NCBI RefSeq assembly: GCF_000430765.1
Contig: NZ_KE387237.1
Span: 325,117-389,116, forward strand
Direction: 5' to 3'
Source of the DNA: Peribacillus kribbensis DSM 17871
GTDB taxonomy: Bacteria; Bacillota; Bacilli; Bacillales; DSM-1321
Length of the DNA: 64,000 nucleotides
In this document: positions 43,884-52,009 of the stretch, one piece after another
How positions within the stretch are numbered: position 1 is the first letter of the stretch
How the letters are laid out: each line of letters starts with the position of its first letter
The notes under the pieces: generated by a model
The model's input: only the letters and a program-made list of their open reading frames with translations
Told to the model about the DNA's origin: nothing
Database searches by the model: none
Made by a program: the position numbers and the translations under genes

Positions 43884-44130
43884 TTCAGTAGGAACAGTAA
43901 AGTAGAAAAGGATTTCAGGTGTTATTAGACTCGTACATTTGAAGCACGGATTAGTCAGCAAAGCAACTAAACTTCGGGCAAGGACCCTGTGGGGCAGCAT
44001 GACTGACATCCACCTCATGGAAAGGTTGGACGAAGGAATTTGAGAGCGAAGACTCTGTGAGGCATGGGAGGGTTGACCTCCATGAGAAATGTGGACATCC
44101 ACCAGTGCGGTCATATTTTGTCTTATCCAC
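43884..44130 (+). ncRNA. Candidate bridge RNA region of the IS110 element
   Basis: About 245 noncoding bases directly after the transposase, longer than the left end, with several stems: CATGGGAGG/CCTCCATG (44061-44085), GTGG-ACAT-CCAC (44090-44101) and AGAG...CTCT. A 3' position is typical of the IS1111 branch. The RNA assignment is inference from family and structure only. Confidence 0.4.
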
Positions 44131-44405
44131 CATTTTTTGTAAGGGTGTGGCTAATGAGCTATCAGTCTTTTTTCCTTCAAAAGCCTAAAATTATCCTTAC
44201 GAGATAAATCTAACCATGGTAGCGAGCAATAACTCTAAAATAACATTCTATAAAATACTGAGAATACTGGAGAAAACGTGAGTTTTCACTTTGTTTATTG
44301 AGGGAGGTTAATTGTATTTAGAAATAACAACCTTTCCTTTCCTTATTATATAAGGGGGATATTTTTACTAAGCACTCGTATACTCAAAGAGCGAGGTGAA
44401 GGAGT
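44131..44405. other. Short gap after the IS110 element
   Basis: No gene or clear hairpin recognised. A ribosome binding site for the next gene (GAGGTGAAGG) closes the stretch. Confidence 0.4.
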
Positions 44406-44624
44406 ATGGGGAAACTAAAAAATAAACAAAATTCCAATAGAGAAAAGAATAAAATTACTATTATATCGATAGTTGTTGTTGTAATCATCATTTGTATTTC
44501 TTTGTTGTTTGGAGAGATGGGTGCTTCTGAGGATGTTGTTTTTGGCATCTTAGGACTGGTTCTCTATGTGGCAGGCTATCATCATGGAAGGACAGGAAGA
44601 GGTAAACACAAGGAGATTCCTTGA
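44406..44624 (+). CDS. Small membrane protein, unknown function
   Basis: 72 aa, ATG after GAGGTGAAGGAGT. A basic N-terminus (KLKNKQNSNREKNK), two hydrophobic segments (ITIISIVVVVIIICISLLF and VVFGILGLVLYVAGYHHG) and a basic tail. It ends 22 bases before a repeat copy. No family recognised. Confidence 0.6.
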   Translation: MGKLKNKQNSNREKNKITIISIVVVVIIICISLLFGEMGASEDVVFGILGLVLYVAGYHHGRTGRGKHKEIP

Positions 44625-44646
44625 GATTTAAGGATGGTTCTTATTC

Positions 44647-44710
44647 CACTAACGGGTGCGTTAGTGTAGAACGAATGGCTGCTGAGGCGGCCCTTTTTCG
44701 TTATGTTAAT
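44647..44710 (+). repeat. Dispersed hairpin repeat, copy 11, with compensatory base changes
   Basis: CACTAACG-GGTG-CGTTAGTG (44647-44666). The usual AACT/AGTT ends are replaced by CACT/AGTG, so the dyad is kept. Then GGCTGCTGAGGCGGCC with T-run. Confidence 0.75.
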
Positions 44711-44811
44711 TATAGGATTCGACGAAACAGTAATAGGCAATAAAAAAATTAAACGACTTGCCTATAATTAAGATTTTTCCATACTTTTATCTCTTTTGAA
44801 AAAATTTTAAC

Positions 44812-44842
44812 TTGACCCTTACGTCACGTAATGGTTTATATT
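44812..44842 (+). promoter_or_regulatory. MerR-type promoter with 19-base spacer
   Basis: -35 TTGACC (44812-44817) and -10 TATATT (44837-44842) are 19 bases apart, which is longer than normal and typical of promoters that MerR proteins twist into activity. The spacer holds the dyad TTACGT-C-ACGTAA. Confidence 0.7.
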
Positions 44843-44880
44843 TAAGCCACCGGTAATTAATAGTCGCGTGAAATGAGGGG

Positions 44881-45381
44881 ATGATTATTGCAGGTAAAAA
44901 ATATTGGAAAGTTGGGGAACTTGCCACATTAACAGGGTTAACTGTTCGAACATTACGGTATTATGATCAAATTGGCTTGTATTCTCCATCTGAACATTCT
45001 AACTCAGGATACAGGTTGTATAACGAATCCGATCTATCACGTCTACAACAAATTCTAGCATTAAAGGAACTAGGTTTATCACTCGATGAAGTTAAATCCA
45101 TTCTAGCTGATCACAATTACAGTGCATTCGAAATTGTATCGCTCCAAATTGATCGACTTAGGGAAAATATCAGAATTCAACAGAAGCTTTTAAAAGAATT
45201 ACAAAATGTATCGAGTCTGGTGGAAATGGAAGAGCCGTTGACGGTTGAGGATTTCACAAAATTATTAAGCTTGATGAAAAAGAACCATGAAAATTTTTTT
45301 ACTGAACGACGATCAAGTATGGTGCACCACTTCGACAGGCTAGACGACTTTCTCGACAAGCATTCAAATGAACCAAACTAA
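44881..45381 (+). CDS. MerR-family regulator
   Basis: 166 aa. VGELATLTGLTVRTLRYYDQ is the MerR winged helix, followed by GLYSPSEHSNSGYRLYNESD, then a long dimerisation helix and a C-terminal region without the Cys of metal sensors, so a small-molecule or stress sensor is likely. A 19-base-spacer promoter lies 39 bases upstream and is likely autoregulated. Followed after 11 bases by an SRPBCC gene, so they form an operon. The ATG lies very near the GAGGGG site; the exact start is uncertain. Confidence 0.85.
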   Translation: MIIAGKKYWKVGELATLTGLTVRTLRYYDQIGLYSPSEHSNSGYRLYNESDLSRLQQILALKELGLSLDEVKSILADHNYSAFEIVSLQIDRLRENIRIQQKLLKELQNVSSLVEMEEPLTVEDFTKLLSLMKKNHENFFTERRSSMVHHFDRLDDFLDKHSNEPN

Positions 45382-45392
45382 AGGGAGGAAAA

Positions 45393-45854
45393 ATGATGAA
45401 CAAACGCTTTGCAACACATGACACTTTTGTCATTGAAAAGACTTATAATGCTTCACCTGAACAAGTGTTCACCGCCTGGTCAGATTCCGCAACCAAGGCA
45501 AAATGGTTTCAGAAGGCTGACGAATTCGACTTTAGAGTTGGCGGGCATGAGTATAGCCAAGGTGGTCCCAAAGGAGGACCAGTCTTTACCTTTGATGCTT
45601 GCTATCAGGAGATTGTTCCGGATCAGCGTATCGTCTATTCCTATACGATGGATCTTGATGAAACACGTATATCGGTATCTGTGACCACGGTCGAGTTCAA
45701 GGTTGCAGAAGCTGGTACTCTGCTCATCTACACCGAGCAAGGAGTATTCCTCGACGGGCATGATACGGTAACTCAGCGTGAACACGGCACGAAGGTCATG
45801 CTGGACAAACTGGGCGAGTGTCTACAGAAAGAGTCAACAATTGAGAAAAATTAA
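45393..45854 (+). CDS. AHSA1-type SRPBCC protein
   Basis: 153 aa, ATG after AAGGGAGGAAAA. TFVIEKTYNASPEQVFTAWS then ATKAKWFQ is the start of the AHSA1/polyketide-cyclase-like START fold; GHEYSQGGPKGGPVFTFDAC and TEQGVFLDGHD complete it. These small lipid- or ligand-binding barrels are often partnered with ArsR or MerR regulators, as here. Ligand is unknown. It lies in the same transcript as merR. Confidence 0.85.
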   Translation: MMNKRFATHDTFVIEKTYNASPEQVFTAWSDSATKAKWFQKADEFDFRVGGHEYSQGGPKGGPVFTFDACYQEIVPDQRIVYSYTMDLDETRISVSVTTVEFKVAEAGTLLIYTEQGVFLDGHDTVTQREHGTKVMLDKLGECLQKESTIEKN

Positions 45855-45965
45855 TGACGAGCACTATGACCAGGTCTAACCGATAGTTGGGAATGCCAAA
45901 GGGTAGCAGTCTTAGGAGTATAGAAAACTTTGGCAGCACTACACAAAGAAAAGGGAGCTGATTTT

Positions 45966-46634
45966 ATGAAGTTTCTTCTCACATCTGGAGGCATCAATAA
46001 TAAAAGCATTCACGATACGCTGGTTGACATGCTAGGTAAACCAATCGCCCACTCCAACGCATTGTGCATCCCCACTGCGATGTATGGGCATCCTTGGGTC
46101 GGACCAGGCGTGAAAACCTGGGAATTCATCAGCGGGAAAGAAGAGAATCCAATGGTTAATCTAGGCTGGAAGTCAGTTGGCGTACTGGAGCTTACTGCGT
46201 TGCCAAGCATTGACAAAGATCGCTGGGTACCTTTGGTACGGGAGACGGACGTCCTGTTAGTGTCCGGCGGGGACGCTCTCTACCTGTATCATTGGATGCA
46301 GCAGTCCGGGCTGGCAGATCTCTTACCGTCGCTTCAGGCAGTTTATGTGGGAATGAGTGCCGGGAGCATGGTGATGGCACCTAAAATTGGAGAGATCTTC
46401 GTTGGCTGGACTCCACCCAACGGTGAGGATAAAACACTTGGTTTTGTTGATTTTGCAATGTTTCCACACCTTGATCATGAGATGCTGCCGGATAACACCA
46501 TGGCTACCGCAGAGCGATGGGCTGCCGAGATACAGGGACCAGCGTATGCGATTGACGATGAAACCGCCATCAAAGTGATCGACGGAGCAGTCGAAGTTGT
46601 TTCCGAAGGGCATTGGAAGCTTTTTTCGTCTTGA
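45966..46634 (+). CDS. Peptidase E / class I glutamine amidotransferase-like protein
   Basis: About 222 aa from the ATG after AAGGGAGCTGATTTT; 12 upstream codons are in frame but lack a site. MKFLLTSGGINNKSIHDTLV and the nucleophile elbow YVGMSAGSMVMAP identify the S51 peptidase E-like family, with the catalytic Ser in GMSAGS. Members of this branch cleave Asp-X dipeptides or have unknown substrates. It lies 111 bases after the SRPBCC gene, possibly in the same unit. Confidence 0.8.
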   Translation: MKFLLTSGGINNKSIHDTLVDMLGKPIAHSNALCIPTAMYGHPWVGPGVKTWEFISGKEENPMVNLGWKSVGVLELTALPSIDKDRWVPLVRETDVLLVSGGDALYLYHWMQQSGLADLLPSLQAVYVGMSAGSMVMAPKIGEIFVGWTPPNGEDKTLGFVDFAMFPHLDHEMLPDNTMATAERWAAEIQGPAYAIDDETAIKVIDGAVEVVSEGHWKLFSS

Positions 46635-46721
46635 TATTACTCCTCTGCTAAAAATATTCATTGTGTTGCAATTTAGAGAGAATAGTATAGGTTTCTTATC
46701 AATATATTGTAAAGGGTTTCA

Positions 46722-46798
46722 CCTAACGGGTGCGTTGATCTAATAAGGATTAACGCCTTTTCTAATGGAACTTATTCAACAATAGGGCAGTTTAAGTT
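46722..46798 (+). repeat. Dispersed hairpin repeat, copy 12
   Basis: CCTAACGGGTGCGTTGATCT, AAGGATTAACGCCTTTTCT, then TTCAACAATAGGGCAGTTTA. Confidence 0.65.
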
Positions 46799-46892
46799 TC
46801 CAAAAGATTTATAATGGGGACATGAACATGGTTTTTTAGAAAAGAAAACTTTAGTATTGAATAAACAGGAGAGCTATTCATGAAATTACTAT

Positions 46893-47000
46893 CTCTGTGG
46901 TGAATCGCTGATCTGTGCGATTCATGGATGGCTAACGGGTGAAATTTGGCTACTATGGTAGCCTTTTTCTTTGTTTTACTAACGGGTGCGTTAGTTAAAT
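46893..47000 (+). repeat. Compound repeat, copies 13-14, with the CTCTGTGGTGAATCGC box
   Basis: CTCTGTGGTGAATCGCTG...GCGATTCATGGATGG (a TGAATCGC/GCGATTCA hairpin) runs into CTAACGGGTG, then GGCTAC-TAT-GGTAGCC with T-run, then a new ACTAACGGGTGCGTTAGT. The same TGAATCGC box occurs in the repeats at 51.9 and 60.8 kb. Confidence 0.7.
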
Positions 47001-47075
47001 ATAGATGGTTTTATGCTGGCAGCTATTTATGACATACTAGAATCATACTACGAGGTAGAAGAAGGAGAATAATTT

Positions 47076-47306
47076 ATGACAGAAAAATCTAAATTGGCTT
47101 TAGCCGAAGATATATTAAGTAGGCACAAAGAGTTGGAGGATATGAAGCTTAGTCTTTATGGTACTGAAATTAAATATAAAGGTTCTTACACAATTGTAGA
47201 CCGTATAGAAGGTTTAGATGTTAGACTGTATGTTCAAGAAGAAGATGGCGGTCTGTCAAACTATATAAAGATCCCGCTTCAAGATCTACTTCCATATTTA
47301 GATTGA
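47076..47306 (+). CDS. Hypothetical 76-aa protein
   Basis: ATG after GAAGGAGAATAATTT. Helix then beta strands: LALAEDILSRHKELEDMKLS, then YKGSYTIVDRIEGLDVRLYV. Probably a small soluble alpha/beta protein. It is flanked on both sides by repeat copies. No family recognised. Confidence 0.6.
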   Translation: MTEKSKLALAEDILSRHKELEDMKLSLYGTEIKYKGSYTIVDRIEGLDVRLYVQEEDGGLSNYIKIPLQDLLPYLD

Positions 47307-47361
47307 TTTGCACAATATACGAGTATACTGCTCAGTAATAGGTGTACCCATCTGAGTTTTT

Positions 47362-47450
47362 TACTAACGGGTGCGTTGCCGAAGGATTAACTGCCTTTTT
47401 TGTTTAATTTTCCTTATTAAAAAAACGGGGCAGATTAGCGGAAGAAGGAA
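47362..47450 (+). repeat. Dispersed hairpin repeat, copy 15
   Basis: ACTAACGGGTGCGTTGCCG, AAGGATTAACTGCC with T-run, then ACGGGGCAGATTAGCGGAAG. Confidence 0.65.
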
Positions 47451-47542
47451 ATTGAAAATAGAAGAAGAATTTATTAAAAGATTGTAATTTTCTTCCTGGT
47501 CAGAAATAGTTAAACAACGATTAATTAATTGGGAGTTAGAGA

Positions 47543-47674
47543 ATGAAAATAAAAAAAAGAAATAGAGACGGCTTTTTTAAAGATTCCTTATTCGAGTTTA
47601 TATTTGAAGTGATTTGGAACATCTTAATGTTTATACCAAGAATGGTAATTCGCATAATAGGGAATATTTGGTGA
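47543..47674 (+). CDS. 43-aa basic membrane peptide
   Basis: ATG after GGGAGTTAGAGA. MKIKKRNRDGFFKDSLFEFI leads into an amphipathic/hydrophobic helix (WNILMFIPRMVIRIIGNIW). Strongly basic start and hydrophobic end suggest membrane association. Too short to assign. Confidence 0.5.
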   Translation: MKIKKRNRDGFFKDSLFEFIFEVIWNILMFIPRMVIRIIGNIW

Positions 47675-47778
47675 AGTAGTTAGTCAAAATAGAGCTAACA
47701 CGATTGCAAATAAGAGCTGTCGTTTCTTTACAAATAAATGACTGTAAAAAGGATAAGTTTGTAAATTAACACACTTAA

Positions 47779-47854
47779 ATTAAAGGGTGCTTTACTTCAA
47801 TAAAAAGTAAGGCTTTTTTCTTGTTCAACTAAAGGGTGCTTTAGTTTAAGTAAG
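47779..47854 (+). repeat. Dispersed hairpin repeat, copy 16 (degenerate)
   Basis: TTAAAGGGTGCTTTACTTCA, AAGTAAGGC with T-run, then CAACTAAAGGGTGCTTTAGT. Both halves here carry the GGGTGC form. Confidence 0.6.
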
Positions 47855-48016
47855 ATTGATACGTACGTTCAATTTTTATTTTGTTTAGGCTCTGTTTAAA
47901 AATAATGTTGATATTTGATACCTTCCAAATTCATAGCAAAATCTAACTAAGAACAAACATTCGGGAGAGGTTATAAAGTATGCAAGTAGGAAATGAATAA
48001 GGTGGTAATTCCTTTT

Positions 48017-48193
48017 ATGAAAAGAAAGATAGTTAATTACTTTATTTTCTTTCTGTTTATGCTAATTTGTAATTTAATAGTTAATCATTTCTTAAAACAT
48101 AATTTAAACTTTTTGACTGCCTTTTCCACTGCTTTCGGTGTATCGCTTGGAATGTTTTTAGTAGAGCGATGGGTGACAAAAAAGCTAAGTTAA
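48017..48193 (+). CDS. Small membrane protein, two segments
   Basis: 58 aa from the ATG 11 bases after AAGGTGG; an ATG at 47993 would add 8 residues. Two hydrophobic helices (YFIFFLFMLICNLIVNHFL and FLTAFSTAFGVSLGMFLV) and a basic end. It is one of four small membrane proteins in a row. No family recognised. Confidence 0.55.
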   Translation: MKRKIVNYFIFFLFMLICNLIVNHFLKHNLNFLTAFSTAFGVSLGMFLVERWVTKKLS

Positions 48194-48301
48194 ACAGAGA
48201 TATTCGCTTAGATGAAAGGGAAAATCCTTAAAAAAGGGGGATTCCTTTCTTTTTATTAGGCTCTGTTACAGAATATTGTTGATATTTAGGAGGGGGTATT
48301 T

Positions 48302-48523
48302 TTGAAATCTTTTATCGTATGTATTCTTGGGGTAATTCTAATGTTAGTAAGTAGCAAAATTGCAACAAAATATTTCACTGTTCGAACAAATATTGAACTT
48401 CTATCAAAAAATGCTTTTTTATTAACTTTACTGTTTATGTTCTTATTTTTTCTTGGAGCCCTCTTTACTATTATTGTAGTTTTATTATGGGAACGATTTT
48501 CTAAAATAAAAGGCTCTGGTTAA
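48302..48523 (+). CDS. Small membrane protein, two segments
   Basis: 73 aa from a TTG after AGGAGGGGGTATTT. Hydrophobic helices FIVCILGVILMLVSSKIA and FLLTLLFMFLFFLGALFTII flank a short polar loop (TVRTNIELLSKN). An upstream segment AGGCTCTGTTA...TGTTGATATT is repeated before the preceding gene (near 47887 and 48258), so the two small genes share similar upstream sequence. Confidence 0.6.
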   Translation: MKSFIVCILGVILMLVSSKIATKYFTVRTNIELLSKNAFLLTLLFMFLFFLGALFTIIVVLLWERFSKIKGSG

Positions 48524-48543
48524 ACGTCGTTGTTGATTTTCAC

Positions 48544-48577
48544 GTTGAACTAACGGAGCAGATTATTTCAACAATAA
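48544..48577 (+). repeat. Dispersed hairpin repeat, copy 17 (right half only)
   Basis: GTTGAACTAACGGAGCAGAT then TATTTCAACAA. Confidence 0.55.
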
Positions 48578-48629
48578 ACAGTATGATAAGGATATAAGTG
48601 GTTGGTTTGTTAAACGGGGGGGATTGAGG

Positions 48630-48746
48630 ATGGACGTTGAAAGAAAAAGGAGGATTAAGAAATGGTTTATTATCATAGCCGTAACAATCCCTTTGATATT
48701 GCTTCTTATACTAATATCCGTATATTATTTCGTTATGTTTTACTAA
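48630..48746 (+). CDS. 38-aa single-pass membrane peptide
   Basis: ATG after GGGGGGGATTGAGG. Basic start MDVERKRRIKKW followed by one long hydrophobic helix (FIIIAVTIPLILLLILISVY) and a short end. The layout is typical of small Bacillus membrane peptides. Followed by a weak hairpin with T-run (48750-48775). Confidence 0.5.
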   Translation: MDVERKRRIKKWFIIIAVTIPLILLLILISVYYFVMFY

Positions 48747-48879
48747 AGGACCTCATAAGAGCTCCTTTTTGTTTTGCTCTAAAAAACAACATTATCGTTT
48801 AATAGAGCCTTTTTTTAAAAGCAGTTACTCGCAAAAATAGCGAATAAAAATATTCTCAAAGTTCTAGGAGGTATAAATT

Positions 48880-49272
48880 ATGCAAAATTTAGTGATCGAC
48901 ACAGAATGGAATCCAGAGGATACGCCATACATTCGACAAAGATTAAGGGAGTATAATATAAAGCATCTGTCTTTTAAAGTCAAGGATGAGGAAGGCAACA
49001 TCCTTGGTGGAATTTCGGGAAGTACAAAAATGCACAGTCTTATTATCCAATTTCTTTGGGTTGATGAAAGCATTCGAGGAAAAGGTTTTGGCAAAAAATT
49101 CATAAAAAAGGTTGAACATTACGCTGTGGAGAAGAAATGCCGAATGATCAAGGTAGAGACGTTTAGTTTTCAAGCTCCTGATTTTTATATAAGCTTAGGT
49201 TACGAAGTTTATGGCAAAATAGAAGATTTCCCCGAAGGATACAATCATTACTTTTTATTTAAAAAGTTATAA
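48880..49272 (+). CDS. GNAT-family N-acetyltransferase
   Basis: 130 aa, ATG after TAGGAGGTATAAATT. A short GNAT fold with the acetyl-CoA loop VDESIRGKGFGKKFIKKVEH and the C-terminal VETFSFQAPDFYISLGYEVYG. Acceptor unknown. It stands alone between repeats. Confidence 0.85.
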   Translation: MQNLVIDTEWNPEDTPYIRQRLREYNIKHLSFKVKDEEGNILGGISGSTKMHSLIIQFLWVDESIRGKGFGKKFIKKVEHYAVEKKCRMIKVETFSFQAPDFYISLGYEVYGKIEDFPEGYNHYFLFKKL

Positions 49273-49341
49273 TGGAATGTTGGACCCTACAATTAGAACA
49301 GTCTTTTCTTATCATATAAAAGTATTGTGAAGGTTTATACT

Positions 49342-49472
49342 TAAAGTAACGGGTGCTAATTTCAATAAGGATTTAAAACAAGGACCCCACATCGGGTCCT
49401 TGTTTTATGGTCATTTATCAATATTTAACATAGCTAAAAGATTAAGAAAGCAACGGGCAGGTTAGCTTAATT
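49342..49472 (+). repeat. Dispersed hairpin repeat, copy 18, with strong terminator
   Basis: AGTAACGGGTGCTAATTTCA, then AACAAGGACCC-CACAT-CGGGTCCTTGTT (49377-49404), then AACGGGCAGGTTAGCTTAAT. The central hairpin differs completely from other copies. Confidence 0.7.
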
Positions 49473-49514
49473 AAAATTAAGATAAAAATAGGTAATTACG
49501 GAGGTGATTAATAA

Positions 49515-49947
49515 TTGAAAAAGTATCCTTGTCCTTGTTGTGGTTATAAGACTTTAAAGGAAAAACCTCCAGGGACGGACATTATTTGTTGAGTATGTTT
49601 TTGGCACGATGATTATGTTCAAGGAAAAGATGTAGATTATTATGGTGGTGCAAACGACTTATCATTAAGAGATAGTCAAAAAAAATTTTTGAAGTTCGGT
49701 GCAGTCGAAGAAAGATTTATAACACGCACCAGATGACGAGTATGATTCTGAAATTAGTGATATTACAAGGCTTATACCGGCTGTTAAATCAGTTGATGAA
49801 CTAGCACAAGGAATAAATAGGATATTTGTTAGGTGGTTTGGAGGAGATGCGATTGACGCCGAAGAATACTCGGTTGAAAGATGTTATCCTGTTGCTCTAA
49901 AGATTTGGAGAAAATTGTTTTTTAACTATGTTATTAAGCTCCCATGA
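49515..49947 (+). pseudogene. CPCC-type Cys-rich protein gene with in-frame TGA and frameshift
   Basis: TTG after GGAGGTGATTAATAA begins KKYPCPCCGYKTLKEKPPGT, DIIC, then TGA (49590-49592), VCFWHDDYVQGKDVDYYGG and FGAVEERFI. This is the CPCC zinc domain, in which the position of the TGA is normally Pro, Glu or similar within CxxC. About 49715 the frame shifts to APDDEYDSEISD...GINRIFVRWFGGDAIDAEEY. No stable hairpin follows the TGA, so selenocysteine is unlikely and the gene looks dead. Confidence 0.7.
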
Positions 49948-50143
49948 AAATAAAAACTGAAAAAGGGCATACAAAAATAGACCCAGAAAAACCAGTTTTT
50001 TTAAAAGGTAAATAGTTAAACTATCGATTTTCCCAATAAATATTCAGTAATGGTGGAGATATATATGTTATTAAGAGATTTAAATAACGAGTTAGAGAAT
50101 TATTAAGGCAGCTTTCCGTTTTGACAGGAAAATGAAATACAAA

Positions 50144-50177
50144 AAATAGGGCAGCAGATTCCTCTGCTGCCCTATTT
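50144..50177. terminator. Strong bidirectional terminator
   Basis: AAATAGGGCAGCAGA pairs perfectly with TCTGCTGCCCTATTT around TTCC. 49948-50143 shows nothing else. Confidence 0.9.
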
Positions 50178-50181
50178 TGTA

Positions 50182-51480
50182 TTACTTTACTGTTGTGGTC
50201 ACGGTTCTGGAATTACCCGCTTTATCTTTTGCGATGACTGTAAGTTTAACATTTTTCTTTTGACTCTTCATTTTGACTATGTAATTACCCTTACTATCTG
50301 CTGCTGCTTTTCCAAGTGATTTTGTACCCACTTTGACTTCAACACTTGCATTAGCTTCCGTTTTCCCGGTTACAGATGTACTTTTCGTTGTAACCTTGTT
50401 TACGGTAAGGATTCTTGGAGGCGTTTTGTCCTTCACGATTTGACTGGACAATTTACTTTGATTGTTCGCTTTATCTACTGCACACACATAGAGTGTGACT
50501 CCAGCTTTTTGCACCGGAATCTTTACGGAAAACTTCCCATTCGACTCTGTCTTCCCAGCCGCTATCCATTTTGTACCCATTTTGACTTTTACCTGAGAAT
50601 TGGCTTCCGCTGTACCTGTCACTACTGTATCATTGTCATCGACTGGATATACTTTCGGAGCTGCAGGAGGGGTTTTATCTTTAACCATTGAACTCGTAAA
50701 CTTGCTTTGGTTGTTGGCTGCATCTACCGCACATACCTGAATTGAAACACCGGCTTTTTGGACTGGGATTTTTACAGAGTACTTCCCATTAGAAGCAACC
50801 TTTCCACTCGCAATCCACTTAGATCCCACTTTAATCTTGATTTGGGAATTTGCTTCTGCTGTACCTGTAACGATCGAATCATTGTCATCGACTGGGTTTA
50901 CTTTTGGGGCTGCAGGTGGAGTTGTATCTAAATTCAATTCATCCGCCGTGAACAGCTTCATCACATACGCATCACCCAGACCTATATTGTTCATGTCAGC
51001 AGCCGCCATATAGTAGGTCCCTGCCTTAATGGTATAGGCGAATGCCAGTAGCCCGTCTTCGTTTTGATCATAGGCTTCCGGTTGAATGATTTGTTCGTTT
51101 ATATCAAATAGACCCATGCCTAATTCTGATAAAGAAGATGGATCCACCATACCTCCTGCGAGGACTACAAAGCCGTCTTTTGGAACCACAATTTGAAACA
51201 CATCCACATCATTGTATTCTAATGTACCAGAGACATACGCCTTTATGTCGTGGCTATTAGCATCCAAAAAACTATCGTTTGGTTCAGCTTCATATAATAC
51301 CTCATCCAATGCTTTGAATTGTCTCACCGAGCTTCTTTTGAAGGTGAATTCTTTTTTTACCTGGTTCATTTCCCGCTGAATTTCTTGTTTGTCCGGAATA
51401 TTGGTGGTTGCTGCTCCTGCATTTCCTTGTGCACAAAATACTAACGATGTAGCTAATATGGCCCCAAATAACTTTTTCAT
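50182..51480 (-). CDS. Secreted protein with pre-peptidase-type domain and three Ig-like repeats
   Basis: 432 aa. Signal peptide MKKLFGAILATSLVFCAQG..., cleaved near GAAT. Residues about 65-185 resemble a bacterial pre-peptidase C-terminal-like domain (EPNDSFLDANSHD...YNDVDVFQIVVPKDG). Three Ig-like modules of about 80 residues follow, each with VTGTAEANSQ or VTGKTEANAS, DKTPP at the border and VCAVDAANNQSK (Big_6 type). No protease domain is present. It is probably an extracellular adhesion or wall-associated protein. It starts after GGGGGAAGAC. Confidence 0.8.
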   Translation of the reverse strand: MKKLFGAILATSLVFCAQGNAGAATTNIPDKQEIQREMNQVKKEFTFKRSSVRQFKALDEVLYEAEPNDSFLDANSHDIKAYVSGTLEYNDVDVFQIVVPKDGFVVLAGGMVDPSSLSELGMGLFDINEQIIQPEAYDQNEDGLLAFAYTIKAGTYYMAAADMNNIGLGDAYVMKLFTADELNLDTTPPAAPKVNPVDDNDSIVTGTAEANSQIKIKVGSKWIASGKVASNGKYSVKIPVQKAGVSIQVCAVDAANNQSKFTSSMVKDKTPPAAPKVYPVDDNDTVVTGTAEANSQVKVKMGTKWIAAGKTESNGKFSVKIPVQKAGVTLYVCAVDKANNQSKLSSQIVKDKTPPRILTVNKVTTKSTSVTGKTEANASVEVKVGTKSLGKAAADSKGNYIVKMKSQKKNVKLTVIAKDKAGNSRTVTTTVK

Positions 51481-51717
51481 GTCTTCCCCCTTAGGTTTAA
51501 TATCCTAATTTTAGCACCTAAATAGGACGAATATCTTAGGAACAAAAACCAAAATACCGACATGCTTCGATATTCTGTTCAATAGTTTCATATAACTAAA
51601 TCAAGGGTTTTATATGATGATTAGTATTTTTAGATTTCCACCCATATGTAAACTGTTCTCATTCTAATTAGTAATTTTGAACTGATACGGTCCAGTATGG
51701 GAAAGCAAATGGTGCAT
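51481..51717. other. Upstream region of the Ig-like gene
   Basis: Promoter area for the minus-strand gene; nothing distinctive beyond AT-rich sequence. Confidence 0.35.
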
Positions 51718-51957
51718 CAACCAGAATTAGGATTAATCTACAATGAGTGCTTCCCGCGAGGGGAGCGACAGTCGGTGGTGCACCGTGGTCGTTGGAGTCA
51801 GACTAACGGATGGGCTCTATGGCACCATAGTTGATCGACCTTCCTCAGCCAGCCTAGGAACAGTATGGACAGTGTAGGGACATTTTCATTCTCTGTGGTG
51901 AATCGCTGTTTTTGCGATTCATGGGTGGCTAACGGGGCAGTTTTGTTGAAGAAGGAT
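51718..51957 (+). repeat. Long repeat, copy A (inverted partner 60766-60986)
   Basis: Shares with the partner CAACCAGAATTAGGATTAAT, GCGACAGTCGGTGGT(G/A)CACC, GTGGTCGTTGGAGTCAGACT, AACGGATGGGCTCTA and the CTCTGTGGTGAATCGC box, then enters the hairpin-repeat right half GGCTAACGGGGCAG. About 220-240 bases, mostly identical blocks separated by variable spacers. No reading frame. It may be a non-autonomous element or the noncoding end of an insertion sequence. Confidence 0.75.
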
Positions 51958-52009
51958 ATTCCATTGCGGAATAGAATATAAATAAAATGTTTATTAAGGG
52001 GGGATATAG

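Larger units (their letters stand above)
42491..44130 (+). mobile_element. IS110-family insertion sequence, inactive
   Basis: A short left noncoding end (about 42491-42601), a damaged transposase gene and a long right noncoding end (43884 to about 44130). IS110 elements use a DEDD transposase and a bridge RNA encoded next to the gene, and leave no classical terminal repeats, so the exact ends cannot be fixed here. The left edge lies close to a hairpin repeat. Confidence 0.7.

Noticed and set aside
49590-49592. TGA of the CPCC gene as selenocysteine
   Set aside because: No GC-rich stem-loop follows within 40 bases, a frameshift lies downstream, and relatives usually have Pro or Glu there. Listed as a pseudogene instead.
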